From: Burhinus oedicnemus
Lineage: Eukaryota; Chordata; Aves; Charadriiformes; Burhinidae
Direction of reading: 5' to 3'
Length of the DNA: 64,000 bases
NCBI GenBank assembly: GCA_008921705.1
Contig: VFFE01009068.1
Span: 3,791,017-3,855,016, forward strand
The notes under the pieces were generated by a model that had not been told where the DNA came from, ran no database searches, and worked only from the letters and a program-made list of their open reading frames with translations. Numbering within the stretch: the stretch's first letter is position 1; the number at the start of each line of letters is the position of its first letter. Positions 10,861 through 22,492 of this stretch are shown piece by piece. The position numbers and the translations under genes are program-made.

Positions 10861-13800
10861 ACACAAGATGCTTCCTCCTTGGAATCATCCCTTTTCAGAA
10901 GTTACCTTTTACCACTTATAACTCTTCAATGAAAATAGTATGAAAAAAATAATAAAATTTTCTAAAACATCTGTGAGGGCATTCTGAGAGTAAACAGATC
11001 TACATATTCAGGTTACTTTTTGCAGTAATTTTGTTTTCATTGAAAGTTTCTACATTATTAAAATGCATATTAAATGAATACAAAATGCTATTATCCACAA
11101 CAAAATTATTTTACAGGCTGTCTTCATTAGTTTTTTTACACAGATACTTCTTTTCCAGAATTCAGTCAGTCATAAGTTAAAGTATATTCTCGTGTCATCT
11201 CATGAAGAGTATCAGTTCTGTTACATGTCTGTTAGGCAGAAACAATACAAATTAAAATGTGGGGAACCAGTAGATCAAGAAGGCCAACACTAGGTTTTAA
11301 AAAATAAGTGCCTACAACTAAGACTTTGTTTATTCCTCATTACAAGTAAAATTTGCAGAATCAGAGTACAGTGATGTGTGTGTGCGCGATACAACATCTA
11401 CATCTATGTTTAAAAGACATTTTGCAAGGTCTATATCATAACAAACTCCAAAATCTATTATTGTTCTGACTCAGCTTTGTCCTACTACTTGGCTATACAC
11501 TACGTTACCAATACCAGACAACAAATTAGCTAAAAATGTGTATCTGTTATGAGAAAACTGTAGTCCAGTGACTAAAACATTAGGACTAAATTTTGCATGC
11601 AGTTAAAAGATGTCCTGACATATTATTACATGAGTATTTTATTTGTTACTGAGTTATCTGTTGAGATCACAGCAACACCAACAGCCAAGCTGGGAGCACT
11701 GCACTGGTGCCATAGCTATACATCATGACAAATAATGAAAGTGCAAATACTATTAATTCAACTACACAGCTCATTATGATGAAAAATTTATTTGCAGATA
11801 CCTCCTTGATTAATGACTAACGCCTGATTAATCTTAAACATATCCAATAGGAAAGAAACTAAAGTCAATGAGAGGTACCTGACACCGGAGTGAACACAAT
11901 TTATCACTCCAATGAATAGTCCATGGCATTGTTCACTGTGCATACAAACATACACAAACACTTCCACAAACCCTCTGGAATAATGAAGTATCTAGGAAAT
12001 ACACAAAAGACAGAAAACTCATGAGGCATATAGTATAGGTATTTGCATAGACAGTAGACAAAGGCAGCTGTGAGAAAAAGGGAGAACGAAGACATGCTTG
12101 CTGAAAAGAAATCTGTTCTACTCTCTTCTGCTGTACTCAGTGGCATTTTAGAAGTTGCCAAAATTGTCGGTGCTTTCTGCTTCAGTACACCTACCCAATT
12201 TCCTCAAATGTTTGGAGCTGCATTTCAACTGGATAGATTTACTCCATACTAGTGCTTAAGAGAATATTCTTTCCATTAAAATTGCGGATATCTTAGACAG
12301 ATTTCTACAGTACCTCTTCTGAAGAATTATAAAGGTGTGATAAATAAAAAGTGCTATATTGTGTACTCTGCACTAAACTGCATGATATTGAGCTGGTCCT
12401 TCAAAACATTTACATGTGTTTAAGTAGGCTCAAATCTAGGAGTATGCCCTTTGATCTGAGTGGCATACATACAACAGCTGCCACATCGGATCGGACCAAT
12501 ACCCCATCCCACCCAGAAGAGGCAGAAGATGCTACATGGAAAGAGCACATAAGCCTGGCCACTGTGTGAAGCCCCTTCCTCTTGTACCACCCCAGACTTC
12601 TCATCTGGAGAACTCTCATCTGTTGTCATGCGGGTGCTGAACCTTCCACGTAAGGTTAGCCTATGAGATCCAGATGTAGCCCCTAGGTTATTTAGAGCTG
12701 TGTGCATGGAATAGACTCTCCTATCAAACAAATCATTAAATAATTTCATTGAGATAACTTTTCTTTTATACTAGTTCTACTAATCAAGTCTACTAATTTC
12801 GTGGAGCCTCCCTGCAATATGTACATATTTACCTTAAACACAGACTGTAATGAGCTCTGAGAGCGGATGCAATTTTCTATTCAAAACAGAAGCAGGGTCC
12901 GATATGTTGACATTCATCAAGGCACTAGCAACCACTGCCAGCAACAGCGTCTACCAGCAATTACAGTCCTCTTTTGCAATCAAAAGGGTAAACTCCACCA
13001 TCACACCAGTGTCTCTGCAGAATCAGGGCCAAGGTTACTCCTTCTGAAACCATCCTGCCAGAGTCCCCCCACAAGGGTGTCTGGGACTGCAGTGGGCTCC
13101 ATGGCCTGAAACACAGGCAAAAGGTGCGATCACAAAGGCTTTCTGCTAAATAGCTCAGGGGGTTCAAATGCGCAAGTGGAGCAAGTGCCTGTGGTACGGC
13201 AGGGAAACAGGCTGGACAACAGGGGAAAGGAGTGCAGGTGAACGCTGCAGGCACTGCCAAAACCCTGTCATGGCCAACCCAGCAGAACACCTGTCACTAG
13301 GTAGGCAATATTTACAAATGTACCAGTCTTACAGTTGTGTCAGAGACCTGTCATTGAAGAACATCCAACAACTGATTTGCAAGTATTTTGGAGAAATTCT
13401 GCTTAGAAATTCAGAATTATCAGCTGCTAGTTTGCTGTAGATAGAATTCTGCTATAATTTAATTTCTGCAATGTCACATTTTAAAATGTGACATCTAAGT
13501 TAATTGAAGAAAAAGAAAAAATTAGACTATTTTAAGGTTTTCTGGAGGTGGTTGAAATACCTAATTTTAAAATAACCCTGAATTTTAAGTTAGCTTTTCA
13601 GGGGAAAAAAACCTTCACTTTTGCTATATTACCAGTCAAGCACTTCTTTTATAGAAAGAATCATTAAAGAAAAGTAAACTGTGAAATAACTGGTAGATTT
13701 TTTTTATTCCTGGGTACTCAAAAGAAAGAGGTGATGAGCATACTAACTAGGCGATGCTTGAATTAAATTGACAAACTAAACTAAAAATAAGGAAGAGCTT

Positions 13801-16229
13801 TTCAATTCCAAATGGAAGAGGAAGAAAAGAGCTATATTATCACGTGCACCTGCAGTAGCTGTACTGGTCTGCAGCTTTACAAAAGTACAACATAAATTAC
13901 TGTGTTAAATCTGTGAAGCTGACACAAGACTGGTTTTTGAAGTAGCTGCCACACAAACTCCACTAGAGTTGCTAGAGCAGGGAAGGAAAATTAGAAAAGT
14001 CAATATAGTATTGCCTTAAAATAAAGACTTCTTGCCAAAAATATAAAGAACAAAACCAGCACTGGAATGGGAAACATAAGAAAGATGTTTTTATTTGCAG
14101 AGGCCATTTAGGAACAACAAATATAAAAAATAGAAAGCCAGCAAAAAGCAAACATATCTTCAGAGAAGAAAGGGGTAAAAATCTCATGCTGATGTTACAT
14201 TTTCAAGATTTTGTAATGCCTAATTTATCAGTAGTTCATTAACTTCTTAAGCCTATGGACTGCCTGTAAAGTAAAAAAATTTTTAGTGCTGAAAACCCCA
14301 TGAAAACCTCTAGGCACAGAGCATCTTAAATAGACATGTGCAGTAAGGTCAAATGTTGCACCTTGAAAGGGCCCTACAGGTGCCATGACCTCCATTTATC
14401 AGAAACTTTAATACATTAAAAGAGGAAGTTTTTAGATAGCTCAGGACCTGACTGCATAGAGTTTAGCCAGGGAAGTAAAAGCCACTCTGAAAGTGGACAC
14501 TGAATGTAGTTTATACTCCTGGAGCGTTAAGACCCAGGAGAAAGCCCAGAGGTAAGAGAAATTAAGGTTCTAGTTTATATGTTCTCTGACTATTCAATAG
14601 TCAGAGCAAATGACCTCATAAAAATAGGAGGTGACCGACTCTGTATCTCAATAAAATAGTGAAGTGTCAGTAGCTTCTGTGTTTTGGAGGCTAGTACACA
14701 ATTTTTAATGTTTCTTAGTCATTTTGTACAAACGACCACTGGTTCTCTACCATCTGTCTGAGATGCACCAGAAGCTCTATGGAAAAGAAAGTTTAGCAAT
14801 AACTAAAGAATGAGCCTTTTTTGGATCGGTGTGCAGGTTCTCTCTAGAACATTATAGCACTGAAAATAGTTCCTTATCTGCCCTCCAGTTCATAGGGCCA
14901 GATGATATGAACTCCTTGTAATAAAAGGCAGGAGAACCCCTAAGGATATTAGTTTGCTGGGAAATAACGATAGGGAAGAAAGAAGCTGTTAGAGTGAAAG
15001 ATGGTGAGCTTGAAAGGGAAGAAATGAAAGAAAAGAGAATGAAGTATTTTCGGAAACCAACATGAGTGCCAATAAGGGGAAAGAAAGGGAAAGAAAACTG
15101 AAAGCTACTGAGTGACCTTTACTTTTAGCATGGAAAATAAATGTTTCGTTTTATAGTTTCTTGTTAAAATAAGACCAGTAAGGGATCATGAATCTTTTTA
15201 CAGTTTTATAGGTTCCCTTTCAGTGAACCATTTCAGTTTTGTGCACAATTTTATAATGTAACTGCATAAGAATATAAGCTTACCCTTAAAATGCCATGAT
15301 GGCAGCCTATGTATCTGCAACTACATACATACATACACATTTATGTTTGAGTAAAAAAGAATCTGTAACATTTTTTTAATTCACAAAAAAAAATCTGCTT
15401 TGAAATTGAAGTGAAATGATATTTCCTAACAGCCTAATAATTAAATCAAAATAGAAAACAGAATACCCCCCACAACCATACATGCACACAGCTGTAATCA
15501 CTATTTTTTAGCAGACACTGTGCCTTTGATCTCTCCTGGCCCTCTTCCATCTTCTAGACAGTACAATCCCAAAGGAATCATTGTCTACCAGATACTTCTC
15601 CATCCCTCACTGGCCCTGGACTGCCTGCCTCTGCAGCAATGTCATATGGAAAACACGGTAAACATCCTGCAGCAATGTCCTGCAGAAAGCGAGGAAGTCA
15701 ATACCCACAGACTTTTTATCTGACTTGTTCTCCCCCTGGAAATAGACCCCACACTTCCCAGAAGTCCATAAGCACTGCTGGAAAAGAGGGTGAACATACC
15801 ACCAGCTGTCTTTAATGACAGCTGTAAATCAGGGATTGCCTCTGTGTACCGATCCTGAAGAGGCTGTTAGGACCTCAGTGTTCTTTCTTATGGAAGAACC
15901 TGCTGATGGTACCTGAGTGAGCAGGACCAGTTCAGGGTATAGCTCAGAGTCAATAACTTTCAGAATATCTGGAGATTTTTCTGTTTTCCACACAGGTTGC
16001 TAGTACCAAAGACCAAACTCTAATACTAGCACATCAGTCCAGTACGTTAGATCTGACCATGACACTGGTCCTCTAGCCTGGCATGTAGGTCGCAGCTCTG
16101 ATACCACGATATATTTAGTTCTATCCCTGAAAATACTTCCTCTGATCTCTGGAAATGGCTGTTTTCTGTTACCTGCTTTGCAGTGAATGAGGGCTTCTCC
16201 TTTTATAGACCTCAAAGGTTTTGTAGCAA
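10861..16229. other. AT-rich non-coding stretch
   Basis: No gene or interspersed repeat is recognised in about 5.4 kb. Open frames at 12850-13109 and 13168-13440 overlap in several frames and match nothing known. A perfect 24-bp palindrome is listed separately at 13471-13494. A short ACAT microsatellite lies near 15322-15338. Confidence 0.5.
13471..13494. repeat. Perfect 24-bp palindrome
   Basis: The left half ATGTCACATTTT is followed directly by its exact reverse complement, with no spacer. The next base pair outward does not match, so the symmetry ends at 24 bp. No flanking target duplication or transposon terminal repeat is recognised. Confidence 0.9.
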
Positions 16230-16809
16230 CGTGCTGGTATTGGCTGGGATAGAGTTAATTTTCTTCACGGTAGCTAGTATGACACTATGTTTTGGATTTG
16301 TGCTGGAAATAGTGTTGATAAGACAGGGATGTTTTTGTTATTGCTGAGCAGTGCTTACACAGTCAAGGCCTTTTCTGCTTCCCACCTTGCCCCGCCAGCG
16401 AACAGGCTGGGGGTGCACAGGACGTTGGGAGGGGACATAGCCAGGACAGCTGACCCCAACTGACCAAAGGGATATTTCATGCCATACGACGTCATGCTCA
16501 GCATATAAAGCTGGGGAAAGAAGGAGGAAGGGCGGACGTTCAGAGTTATGGTGTTTGTTTTCCAAAGTGACCATTATGCCTGATGGAGCCCTGCTTTCCT
16601 GGAGATGGTTGAACACCTACCTGCTGTGGGAAGCAGTGAATGAATTCCTTGTTTTGCTTTGCTTACATGCATGGTTTTTGCCTTACTTATTAAACTGTCT
16701 TTATCTCAGCCCGTGAGTTTTCTCACTTTTACTTCTCCAATTCTCTCCCCCATCCCACCAGGGGAATGTCGTGCTTAGTTGCCAGCTGGGGTTAAACCAT
16801 GACAAGCAG
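16225..16809 (+). mobile_element. Solo LTR of an avian ERVL-type endogenous retrovirus, with 5-bp target duplication
   Basis: The LTR runs from about 16230 to 16804 (575 bp). It opens with the recognisable (T)GTGCTGGTATTGGCTGGGA block and closes with GGGGTTAAACCATGACA, the termini of an LTR family I recall as abundant in birds. Flanking 5-mers AGCAA (16225-16229) and AGCAG (16805-16809) look like a one-mismatch target-site duplication, and 5 bp is the length typical of ERVL. A TATA box (TATAAA, 16504-16509), an upstream ACGTCA CRE-like half site (16489-16494) and an ATTAAA poly(A) signal (16689-16694) show a plus-strand orientation. There is no internal gag/pol/env next to it, so it is a recombination-derived solo LTR. 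It carries no coding region. Confidence 0.9.
16504..16509 (+). promoter_or_regulatory. LTR TATA box
   Basis: TATAAA lies about 275 bp into the LTR, downstream of a CRE-like ACGTCA and a CATGCTCAG block that is also found upstream of the TATA box in the second LTR. It is the presumed U3 core promoter of this element. Present activity is unknown. Confidence 0.6.
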
Positions 16810-19191
16810 ATTCATCTCATGTCCTGCACTTCAGTACTTGTCATCAGACTAGTGCAAGAGGAAGAAGGAAGGGAAGGGAAATGCAAAGAATGCTTTCCTT
16901 CTGTTCCTCGTGGCTAGAGAGATGGTTCCTGTTCACTTTCCTCGCAGAAGAGAGGGCAAGCTTACCCAGGTGGGATGTGGGTTGGTATGCAGAAGCAGGG
17001 CAGAATGCAGGGTAATTTTCCTCTGCCCAGAATGACAGAAACTTCCCTATAAAATACCAATTAAGATGATGCACATATTTTAAAGCTGTCTCCAGAACTT
17101 CTCTATCCCTTCAATTTATAAAGCATTTTGATATTTTCAACTCTCTTTGGGTTTTAAACTTGGTTTTTGAACTCAGATTTCACCAGGAATTCAGTAGCAA
17201 AGAAAACCTAATGAGGGAAATTTCTGTCCCTTGAAGTCAAGGCCATACAATGACAGTCCGCATGATATGCCAGGGAATATTACATCTTTTGTTCTCTTTT
17301 CGTGTTACGTACAATGGAGCTCTATCAATGAAGTCATACTAGCAATAACTTCTGATAAATACATGGCACATAGCAGCTAAAAGAAGGAAGAAAACAACTT
17401 TAATGATAGATACAAGACCCTTTACACAGTATGTTTCTGGAGGGGTTATTATAAGTGGCAGCAGTGGCCTATTCTTCAGTCTCCTGCTTTTTGATATACT
17501 GGGATTCAGGGCTGGTCTTAAAATGAATGTGTTGCCTTATAAATTACATAGCATATTGAAGCATGCTCATGATATGCTGCCAAATTTATAGCCTGCTGCT
17601 GACTGCCCTCTAGATCAGACCGCCTCTCCTCTGTCTGCTGGTAGAGGCTCAGGGAAAAGGAAGGATGGGCACAGCAAAAGCTGACAAGAAACCATGAGGA
17701 CAGAGGAAATGCAAACCCAGACAAAAGGCTAAAGATAAGAAGCAAATGCAGCTGTTTCTGTTGTGCTTTTCTGTCAGGTTTCATAGGAGGGAAGACATTA
17801 TGGGAAGTTATCCAGCCTGACTTCCCTTTCGTTATGTTGGTTTGTGCGCCAGCAGAGTGCCTGCAAGGAACTGCTCACCATTTCCACCAGCGGAGAGCCT
17901 GCAAGCACACCTGACATGGCACATTCACATACTGCTGGAAGAAGAGGGAGAAGTAAGAAGCAATCCCTGACAGAGACCCAAAACAGCAAAGCAGCAAAGG
18001 AGCAAAGCCTCTGGCTGCCTATTTACCATCCCTGTTAGGGCAACCCCAGCTGCTCCGGGTGCCGTGAGGCTGTGCTCTTTGACCCCACGCTGGTATAAAT
18101 CAACACCAACTCTACTGATGTTAATAGAGTTGTATCAGTGCAGGGTCAGAACTAAGTCCTCTGCTGTTTCCACTTCAGGTTATACTTCCAGTTCTGATTT
18201 CTACATGTACAGGGGGGCAACTGAATACACAAGCACACACACTGACGTGCACTGTTCCCCTGCATTTAGACACTCTGAGGACCAAAGGGTTGTTCCTTCC
18301 CCTGAAAGTAAAATAGAGGCAAGGTAAACAAAGGAGTTTGCAGCTACTGCAGCAAGTAGTGCTGCATGTGGTTATTTTTAATGAAAATGTCAAGTACCAG
18401 TTCTGCCCAACAGTGCTCTGAACTGAAAACCTCTTTTCTGAGTCAAGCTGAGCAGGACTTATGTCTGCATTTCTTCTATCCGGAATCATTGCCTGAAATC
18501 AGCCAGCTAAAGTAGACTCCTGATGCGCATACAATATCCTCTCTCCCAGCACTGGAAGCAAACATTCAGAAGTTTTTCTTCATTTCACTGTCAACCTGAA
18601 AAAAACACATCAAAATGCTGGAAACCACTAAAAACGGGTACTGTTTTCGGTACTGTTTTCCACTTGTCAGCCTCAGTGACTGGCCCGTGAGGTCAGTAAT
18701 AATTTACTACAACTGCAGTTCTAATCCACCTGCCCAGTCCTCCAAGATGACTTCCACTTATCTGGGCTCCCAAGGTCCGTTTTTCCTCATCTTGTTGATG
18801 GGTATGCTCCCCATCATCCCAACAGTTGGCCACAGCTATTGTGTCCCTCTCAACCCAGTTAAGTATCCACAGATGATCCTGTTCATTGCAGCAACTGATT
18901 GCCTACACACATATTTCTTGGTGACACCCTTGTCTTCCACTGGATCCAAATGTCTGCCACTGCTTTAATTCCTAAACACGCCACTGTTTGTCCAAAACAA
19001 TTGAAAGGAAGTGACTCATGCATATCACCATCATCGTCCCAATGTGTGTTACAACTTTCTGTGTCAAGAGGGTTGATTGAAACATTCCCCTGAGGACGCC
19101 TTGAAACAAGGTTTGGAGTACCAGATATAGCATGCCTGTAAGAAAACAAGATGAAGATGGATGATAGTAGTAAGTGAGCCGCTAACATGTT
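16810..19191. other. Non-coding stretch between LTR and CR1
   Basis: No host gene is recognised. An open frame at 18615-18968 (117 codons) resembles nothing known. An exact 12-bp tandem duplication (GGTACTGTTTTC) lies at 18637-18660. An old palindromic repeat remnant around 18085-18150 is listed separately. Confidence 0.5.
18085..18150. repeat. Possible ancient sauropsid palindromic repeat remnant
   Basis: The segment has the pattern 'ggTATAAATcaacacc-AACTCTA-ctgatgttaa-TAGAGTT-gtatcagtg', with a perfect 7-bp stem (18108-18114 and 18125-18131). This resembles a family I recall from turtle, crocodile and bird DNA, in which a phrase like 'actccattgaagtcaatggagt' forms the symmetric centre. The copy is short and diverged, so the family assignment is tentative. 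Confidence 0.3.
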
Positions 19192-20520
19192 AGCAAATGT
19201 GACACCCATCCACAAGAAGGGCTGGAGGGAGGATCCAGGGAACTACAGGCCTGTCAGTCTGACCTCAGTGCCGGGGAGGGTTATGGAGCAGATCATCCTG
19301 AGTGCCATTACACAGCACATGCAGGACAACCAGGTGATCAGGCCTGGTCAGCATGGGTTCATGAAAGGCAGGTCCTGCTTGACAAACCTGATCTCCTTCT
19401 ATGACAAGGTGACCTGCTTGGTAGATGAGGGAAAGGCTGTGTGGGTGTTGTCTACCTGGACTTTAGTAAAACCTTCAACATGGTTTCCCACAGCATTCTC
19501 CTGGAGAAACTGGCTGATCATGGCTTGGATGGGTGTACACTTCACTGGATCAAAAACTGGCTGGAAGGCTGGGCCCAAAGAGTGGTGGTGAATGGAGTTA
19601 AATCCAGTTGGTGGCCAGTCACAAGTGGTGTTCCCCAGGGCTCGGTATTGGGGCAGGATCTGTTCAATATCTTTATCAACAATCTGGACAAGGGGATCGA
19701 GTGCACCCTCAGTAAGTTTGCAGATGACACCAAATTAGGCAGGAGTGTTGACCTGCTTGAGGGTAGGATGGATCTACAGAGGCATTTGGACAGGGTGGAT
19801 CGATGGGCTGAGGCCAATGGTATGAAGTTCAACAAGGCCAAGTGCCGGGTCCTGCACTTGGGTCACAACAACCCCATGCAGTGCTACAGGCTTGGGGAAG
19901 AGTGACTGGAAATCTGCCTGGCAGAAAAGGACCTGGGGGTATTTGTTGATGGTGAGCTGAATATGAGCCAGCAGTGTGCCCAGGTGGCCAAGGCAGCCAA
20001 TAGCATCCTGGCTTGTATCAGGAATAGTGTGCCCAGAAGGACTAGGGCAGTGATCGTCCCACTGTACTCGGCACTGGTGAGGTCCCACCTCAAATACTGT
20101 GTTCACTTTTGGACCCCTCACTACAGGAAAGACATTGAGGTGCTGGTGCATGTCCAAAGAAGGGCAAAGAAGCTGGTGAGGGGTCTAGAGCACAAGTCTT
20201 CTGAGGAGTAGCTGAGGGAACTGGGGTTGTTTAGCCTGGAGCAAAGGAGACTGAGGGGAGACCTTATCGCTCTCTACAACTACCTGAAAGGAGGTTGTAG
20301 AGAGGTGGGTGTCAGTCTCTTCTCTCAAGTAACAAGCGATAGGACAAGAGGAAATAGCCACAAGTTGCACCAGGGGAGTTTTAGATTGGATATTAGGAAA
20401 AATTTCATCACTGAAAGGTTTATCAAACATTGGAACAGGCTGCCCAGGGAAGCGGTGGAATCATCATCCCTGAAGGTATTTAAAAAACACGTAGACATGG
20501 TGCTTAGGGTCATGGTTTAG
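19192..20520 (+). pseudogene. CR1 ORF2 reverse transcriptase, C-terminal part, broken
   Basis: The translation shows RT landmarks in order: [40 protein letters not shown] (catalytic motif A), [14 protein letters not shown] (motif B), then FADDTKL at about 19717-19737 (motif C, both aspartates kept). A CR1-type C-terminal region follows, with [41 protein letters not shown] and [12 protein letters not shown]. Breaks are a frameshift of minus one or plus two near 19437-19445, a TGA at 19903-19905 and a TAG at 20209-20211. The last segment ends at TAG 20518-20520, shortly before the 3' tail. The endonuclease and ORF1 are absent. The element is dead. Confidence 0.93.
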
Positions 20521-20608
20521 TGGTGGTTTTGGCAGTGTTAGGTTAATGATTGGACTCAATGATCTTAAAAGTCTCTTCCAACCTAGGTGATTCTATGATT
20601 CTATGATT
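19192..20608 (+). mobile_element. CR1 LINE, 5'-truncated, sense orientation
   Basis: About 1.4 kb of the 3' part of a CR1 retrotransposon. It begins inside the reverse-transcriptase domain and runs to the diagnostic 3' tail, where GATTCTATGATTCTATGATT lies at 20589-20608. Full-length CR1 is around 4.5 kb, so the 5' two thirds are missing, as is usual for this family. The conserved 3' hairpin stem is intact (CTCTCTACAAC 20270-20280 pairing with GTTGTAGAGAG 20294-20304). Two internal stops and a frameshift make it non-autonomous. It forms an inverted pair with the antisense CR1 at 21155-21789. Confidence 0.97.
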
Positions 20609-21154
20609 GACGTAATCAAAAGAAAACATGGAGATGTCTCACACAATATTAATTAACAGCATAGTTTTTACTGGAGGAGGTCAAGTAGGTTCAATAGTTT
20701 GTTCAGAAGAGACTCTCCGATTCATTTAAAATTCTTCTGCCAAACATATCCTAACATATCCCAACAACAATGCAGATGGAGGGATTAATCCTTCTAAAAA
20801 TACATTGAGGGTTAAGATTCTTTGGTCTCTGTGAAAAGACAGCCAGCCTGGGCTGGGTAAGCAGCAAATTAGCAGGCATCTTAAACCTGAAAACAAAAAC
20901 TCACCTTAACTTTTGGAATGACGTCGACTGGTGTAGGGTCAGAGGTTTCAAGAGAGCAGGTTTTAATATTTTATAAGGCAACAGTGCCTCGGCAAACTAC
21001 TCCCCATAAAAGAAGGTCCTGTACATGTTCTGGGAGAATAAAGACAGTCCCCTAGGAGAGCTCACATACTTGATATAAGACAAGAAACACCTGGAACAAG
21101 AACAGGATAACAATAACACAATGAAATCCAGTGATCACAAGATACCTGCTATAT
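20609..21154. other. Spacer between the inverted CR1 copies
   Basis: About 550 bp of apparently unique sequence separating the sense and antisense CR1 tails. It contains no gene I recognise. If the two CR1 arms paired, this would be the loop of a large inverted repeat. Confidence 0.6.
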
Positions 21155-21789
21155 AGATCATAGAAATATTTAGGCTGGAAAACACCTTTAAGATCACTGA
21201 GTCCCACTGTTAAGCTAGCACTGCCAAGTCCACCACTAAACCATGTCCCTAAGCACCACATCTGCCCATCTTTTAAATACCTCCAGGGATGGTGACTCAA
21301 TCACTTCCCTGGGCAACCTGTTCTAATGCTTGGCAAACTTTTCAGTGAAGAAATTTTTCCTAATATCCAATCTAAACCTCCCCTTGCGCAACTTGAGGCC
21401 ATTTCTTCTCATCCTATTGCTTGTTACTTGGGAGAAGAGACCGACCCCCACCTCACTACAACCTCCATCCAGGTAGTTGGAGAGAGCGGTAAGGTCTCCC
21501 CTCAGTCTCCTTTTCTCCAGGCTAAACAACCCCAGTTCCCTCAGCTGCTCCTCATAAGACTTGTGCGCTAGGCCCTTCACCAGCTTTGTGGCCCTTCTCT
21601 GGACACGCTCCAGTCCCTCCTGTAAGTGAGAGGCCCAAAACTGAACACAGTACTCAGGGTGGGGCCTCACCAGTGCTGAACACAGGGGGACCAGCACTTC
21701 CCTAGTCCTGCTGGCCACACTATTTCTAATGCAAGCCAGGATACTCTTGGCTGCCTTGGCCACCTGGGCACACTGCTTGTTCATATTCA
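21155..21789 (-). mobile_element. CR1 LINE 3' fragment, antisense orientation
   Basis: Read on the minus strand, this is about 635 bp of CR1 3' sequence. It starts within the C-terminal region ([20 protein letters not shown] at the 5' end) and runs through [18 protein letters not shown] to the 3' UTR. The tail is degenerate: AATATTTCTATGATC stands where tandem ATTCTATG units are expected. The coding part stays open for about 155 codons, then a TAG at 21323-21325 replaces the conserved Trp of the HWNRLPRE motif. After that the frame continues to a stop near 21240. The copy looks about as old as the neighbouring sense CR1. Confidence 0.96.
21323..21789 (-). pseudogene. CR1 ORF2 C-terminal remnant
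   Basis: A 155-codon open segment of the CR1 reverse-transcriptase protein, downstream of the catalytic core (no FADD motif is present). Recognisable blocks are [39 protein letters not shown] and [21 protein letters not shown]. It ends at a TAG where the family has Trp. It has no independent function. Confidence 0.9.
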
Positions 21790-22492
21790 TGTAATATGGT
21801 AGTTAGTATCACAAAATACCAATTATCTCTGACCAACAGGAATATATATATTTTTTTAACAAGCATCTGTGCTGATACACATCTGTGTATCTGGAAAGCT
21901 TAGTTGTGGCAGATGCAAAATATTTGTATGTGTTTTATGAGTTAAGGGCAGAGGATTGTCACTTTCAAAGTACATGATGGTTAAAGAATGTTTAAACACA
22001 GACACATGAAAGGGAGGGTTGATCATTTCATTTATGTACTCACTAGTAGGTCCCTCATTCATCCAAAAAAGTGTCACCGGTGTCACTATTTGCAGACTTA
22101 AGGAGCTAATTGATGCAGCTGCAGCTGAGCTCAATATTTTTGCTGGCAAAATAACATGACATGCTGTGGAATTACAGCCACCTAAAGGAGTTGCAGGTGG
22201 TCTGCCGAGAGATGAAGCAGGAGACCAGGTTCACTCCGTGAGCACAAAAGCAGCCTCGTATCAAAATAGAGAGAGACTGTATGTTGTGTGCATGCATGAG
22301 GATAGCTGAAGCCTGTGAAACCCTGAGCAATCCCCGATCTGCAGGATTAGAAGGTGAGCAGCTGGAATACCAACGCTGTATAACTTTGGGATCTCTCATT
22401 TAAAGACACAATCCACCCCATCATTAGGAAATCTCTGAAAGGATTTTGTCCATTCTGGCTATTGTCAAGAAGGAAAATAACTGCAGCACCTA
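21790..22492. other. Spacer between CR1 and second LTR
   Basis: About 700 bp of non-coding DNA. A short hairpin (GATACACA-TC-TGTGTATC, 21874-21891) is the only local symmetry noticed. Confidence 0.5.

Noticed and set aside
10541..10888. 115-codon minus-strand open frame as a protein
   Set aside because: It lies wholly in the GC-rich, repeat-like islet with hairpins. The proline, glycine and serine-rich translation is compositional.
13150..13190. tRNA gene suggested by TAGCTCAGGGGGTTCAAATGC
   Set aside because: A-box-like and B-box-like words are adjacent instead of about 30-40 nt apart, and no cloverleaf can be drawn.
18615..18968. 117-codon open frame next to the CR1 as an extra CR1 ORF
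   Set aside because: The translation does not resemble CR1 ORF1 or endonuclease, and CR1 similarity begins only near 19192.
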